From the NCBI GenBank assembly GCA_905397405.1, contig CAJPVJ010000671.1, positions 1 through 21,613 of the forward strand: a stretch of DNA of 21,613 nucleotides, read 5' to 3'. Numbering within the stretch: the first letter of the stretch is position 1; every line of letters starts with the position of its first letter. Under the pieces are notes generated by a model. The model ran no database searches. It was not told where the DNA came from and saw nothing but the letters and a program-made list of their open reading frames with translations. This document shows, piece by piece, positions 21,423-21,613 of the stretch. A program made the translations under genes and the position numbers. The stretch is from Oppiella nova (taxonomy: Eukaryota > Arthropoda > Arachnida > Sarcoptiformes > Oppiidae).

Positions 21423-21613
21423 CACATGTGTCCTAATTCATGAGCTATGGTAAAAGCAGCACTAAGTCCATTGTCTTCGATGACGGCACAACTAGCCCTT
21501 CCCTCACATATCTGTCCGGATTGTGCTAAGCCTAACGTATCACAAGTGTTTGGCAGTCGACATAAGTCCTCACGAGTGAGCAGAATGGCGGTGTCGTAGT
21601 GTAGAGGATCGCT
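12503..21613 (-). CDS. ADAMTS9: GON-domain ADAMTS metalloprotease (ADAMTS9/ADAMTS20/gon-1 type), 5' partial, 3' damaged
   Basis: Secreted zinc metalloprotease of the extracellular matrix; the N-terminus lies beyond the window. Exons in transcript order: >21613-21426, 21347-21192, 20597-20166, 19779-19598, 19323-19190, 17412-17168, 16619-16490, 16377-15430, a candidate 14204-14136, 13338-13152, 13064-12931, 12868 to about 12759, and 12595-12503 (duplicated at 12467-12375). The first eight join in phase. Domains: catalytic zinc site HELGHILSIPHD and Met-turn; disintegrin-like; TSP1 ([17 protein letters not shown]); Cys-rich; spacer ([11 protein letters not shown] onwards); Ser/Thr-rich linker; TSP1 repeats; GON domain ending [16 protein letters not shown] domains occur only at the C-terminus of ADAMTS9/20 and gon-1, which decides the subfamily. 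The vertebrate members have about 15 TSP1 repeats; here at most five are visible, and an in-frame TAG interrupts GON. Confidence 0.92.
13339..14135 (-). other. ADAMTS gap before the GON domain
   Basis: 797 bp. The TSP1 opened by WKPSAWQP should continue here, but I see no matching exon. Contains a 9-bp minisatellite (13401-13436) and AT-rich sequence. Confidence 0.6.
13401..13436. repeat. 9-bp minisatellite
   Basis: Four perfect tandem copies of TCCTACCTG, followed by degenerate related units (TGTTCTACAT, TCTGTTCTACAT) to about 13462. Lies about 60 bp upstream, in transcript terms, of the first GON exon. Confidence 0.9.
14136..14204 (-). other. Candidate ADAMTS TSP1 exon
   Basis: 69 bp (23 codons) between a TAG acceptor and a GTGTGC donor, encoding [20 protein letters not shown] plus WQP: the last two cysteines of one TSP1 repeat and the W..W start of the next. 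Both ends are phase 0, as is the preceding exon's end, but the rest of both TSP1 repeats was not found nearby, so the model is incomplete. Confidence 0.55.
14205..15429 (-). other. ADAMTS gap between TSP1 exons
   Basis: 1225 bp, mainly AT-rich. The TSP1 repeat opened at the end of the preceding exon should be completed here, but no exon with the CSxxCGxG pattern is visible. It includes the 128-bp duplication at 14741-14997. Confidence 0.6.
14741..14997. repeat. 128-bp tandem duplication in an ADAMTS intron
   Basis: 14741-14869 matches 14869-14997 over 129 bp at offset 128, apparently identical. AT-rich, no gene. Same match length and offset as the duplication at 12356-12612. Confidence 0.92.
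15430..16377 (-). other. ADAMTS large exon: end of spacer, Ser/Thr-rich linker, two and a half TSP1 repeats
   Basis: Begins [19 protein letters not shown] (end of spacer), then about 110 residues very rich in Thr, Ser, Asn and Ile with no Cys, a likely O-glycosylated linker, ending in a tandem TDR/SDR tract (about 15970-16030). Two TSP1 repeats follow ([14 protein letters not shown] and [12 protein letters not shown], each with the O-fucose consensus), and a third begins at [10 protein letters not shown], where the exon ends. The segment from DSIDN to the first SFCA appears twice only because of the N at 15840; the offset is a multiple of three, so the frame survives the artefact. Confidence 0.92.
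15712..15967. repeat. Unmerged assembly overlap around a single N inside a coding exon (127 bp each side)
   Basis: 15712-15838 is identical to 15841-15967; between them are one extra base and the N at 15840. It duplicates 43 codons of the ADAMTS TSP1 region on paper only. Any predicted protein from this scaffold will contain a false repeat with an X. Confidence 0.95.
16490..17412 (-). other. ADAMTS spacer exons and their intron
   Basis: Exon 17412-17168 encodes [20 protein letters not shown] and GGDNSTC, then a beta-rich spacer ([19 protein letters not shown]). Exon 16619-16490 continues from YLLNG into [20 protein letters not shown]. The acceptor is fixed by phase (GG|G GAC) and by homology to the YALNGEYTL step of ADAMTS9. 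The 548-bp intron 16620-17167 is AT-rich with no other signal. Confidence 0.92.
17413..19189 (-). other. Long ADAMTS intron with an unmerged assembly overlap
   Basis: 1777 bp, strongly AT-rich. The flanking exons join in phase 0 (GKCM then SAGCDHIL), so no exon is required. It contains the N at 17637 with duplicated flanks and, at 18801-18820, the perfect palindrome ATACAGTACATGTACTGTAT. I see no mobile-element protein in it. Confidence 0.75.
17427..17847. repeat. Unmerged assembly overlap around a single N (210 bp each side)
   Basis: 17427-17636 is repeated at 17638-17847 with at least one difference (A in the first copy against G in the second, near 17591/17802). Because the copies differ, they may come from two haplotypes. 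Confidence 0.92.
19780..20165 (-). other. ADAMTS intron, AT-rich
   Basis: 386 bp, no coding signal; the flanking exons join in phase 2 inside a lysine codon. Includes an (AAT)n run near 20127-20143. Confidence 0.7.
20166..20597 (-). other. ADAMTS disintegrin-like domain and first TSP1 exon
   Basis: The exon encodes [10 protein letters not shown], then [18 protein letters not shown] and [19 protein letters not shown], the cysteine pattern of the ADAMTS disintegrin-like module, followed by [17 protein letters not shown] and the central TSP1 start. The WGPW sequence is a potential C-mannosylation site and CSRSCGG a potential O-fucosylation site. The TSP1 ends in the next exon (19779-19598: [20 protein letters not shown]). 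Confidence 0.93.
20598..21191 (-). other. ADAMTS intron, AT-rich
   Basis: 594 bp without coding signal. The flanking exons join as FFD|DGNGDC, so no exon is missing here. Short ACAGTAC motifs at about 20660 and 20703. Confidence 0.7.
21192..21613 (-). other. ADAMTS catalytic-domain exons
   Basis: The exon 21613-21426 encodes [11 protein letters not shown] and [12 protein letters not shown]; the donor falls within the zinc motif (CAT AT|GTGAG) and the next exon (21347-21192) completes it as HELGHILSIPHD, giving the three zinc-binding histidines with Ser where ADAMTS usually has Gly, Asn or Ser. A short Asp run, the Met-turn region ([20 protein letters not shown]) and YITEFFDD follow, typical of the end of a reprolysin domain. 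The 78-bp intron between them is half (CT)n on the transcript strand. Confidence 0.95.
21382..21420. repeat. (GA)n microsatellite next to an ADAMTS splice donor
   Basis: 39 bp of uninterrupted GA. On the transcript strand it is a (CT)n tract starting within a few bases of the splice donor of the zinc-site exon. Confidence 0.97.

Noticed and set aside
1-21613. tRNA, rRNA, CRISPR array, transposase or reverse transcriptase
   Set aside because: I looked on both strands and found no segment with supportable tRNA arms, array spacing or mobile-element protein motifs.

Overview
The window looks like nuclear DNA of an arthropod, most likely an acariform (oribatid-type) mite. The evidence is an AT-rich background, small GT-AG introns (mostly 40-370 bp) whose acceptors end in TAG or CAG with little pyrimidine tract, conserved metazoan genes broken into many exons, and a perfect array of the arthropod telomere repeat TTAGG. 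The species is inference; no ribosomal or mitochondrial marker is present. Three single-N joins and several duplications of about 127-210 bp show a short-read assembly with unmerged overlaps.

Layout. Positions 1-760 are an inverted, roughly 97% identical copy of 3911-4702: the TSR3 5' flank plus its first 80 codons, running off the left edge. At 761-850 lie 18 perfect AACCT units. Then come NAA80 (+, 903-1590, two exons), convergent OTUD5 (-, 3749-1914, four exons), divergent TSR3 (+, 4434-5177, one exon), convergent PREP (-, 8618-5286, thirteen exons) and UBE2N (-, 10464-9690, five exons). These five genes are intact; I rebuilt their exons so that every splice phase agrees. From 10465 to about 12375 there is AT-rich DNA with a 561-bp tandem duplication. 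From 12375 to the right edge, on the minus strand, runs a large secreted metalloprotease gene of the GON-domain ADAMTS type (ADAMTS9/ADAMTS20/gon-1). It has zinc site, disintegrin-like, TSP1, Cys-rich, spacer, a Ser/Thr-rich linker, more TSP1 repeats and a GON domain. Its 5' end lies outside the window, and its 3' third is damaged by assembly duplications or real lesions.

Functionally the genes are an ordinary eukaryotic mixture: actin N-terminal acetylation (NAA80), ubiquitin editing (OTUD5) and K63-chain synthesis (UBE2N), 18S rRNA modification (TSR3), peptide hydrolysis (PREP) and matrix proteolysis (ADAMTS). I see no operon-like logic, CRISPR, RNA gene or complete mobile element.

The most interesting structures are the TTAGG array at the junction of an inverted duplication, with NAA80 starting 53 bp away; a GC-rich hairpin carrying TTAGG repeats in its loop inside a PREP intron; the interrupted GON domain; and an apparent excess of the motif ACAGTA/TACTGT in non-coding DNA.
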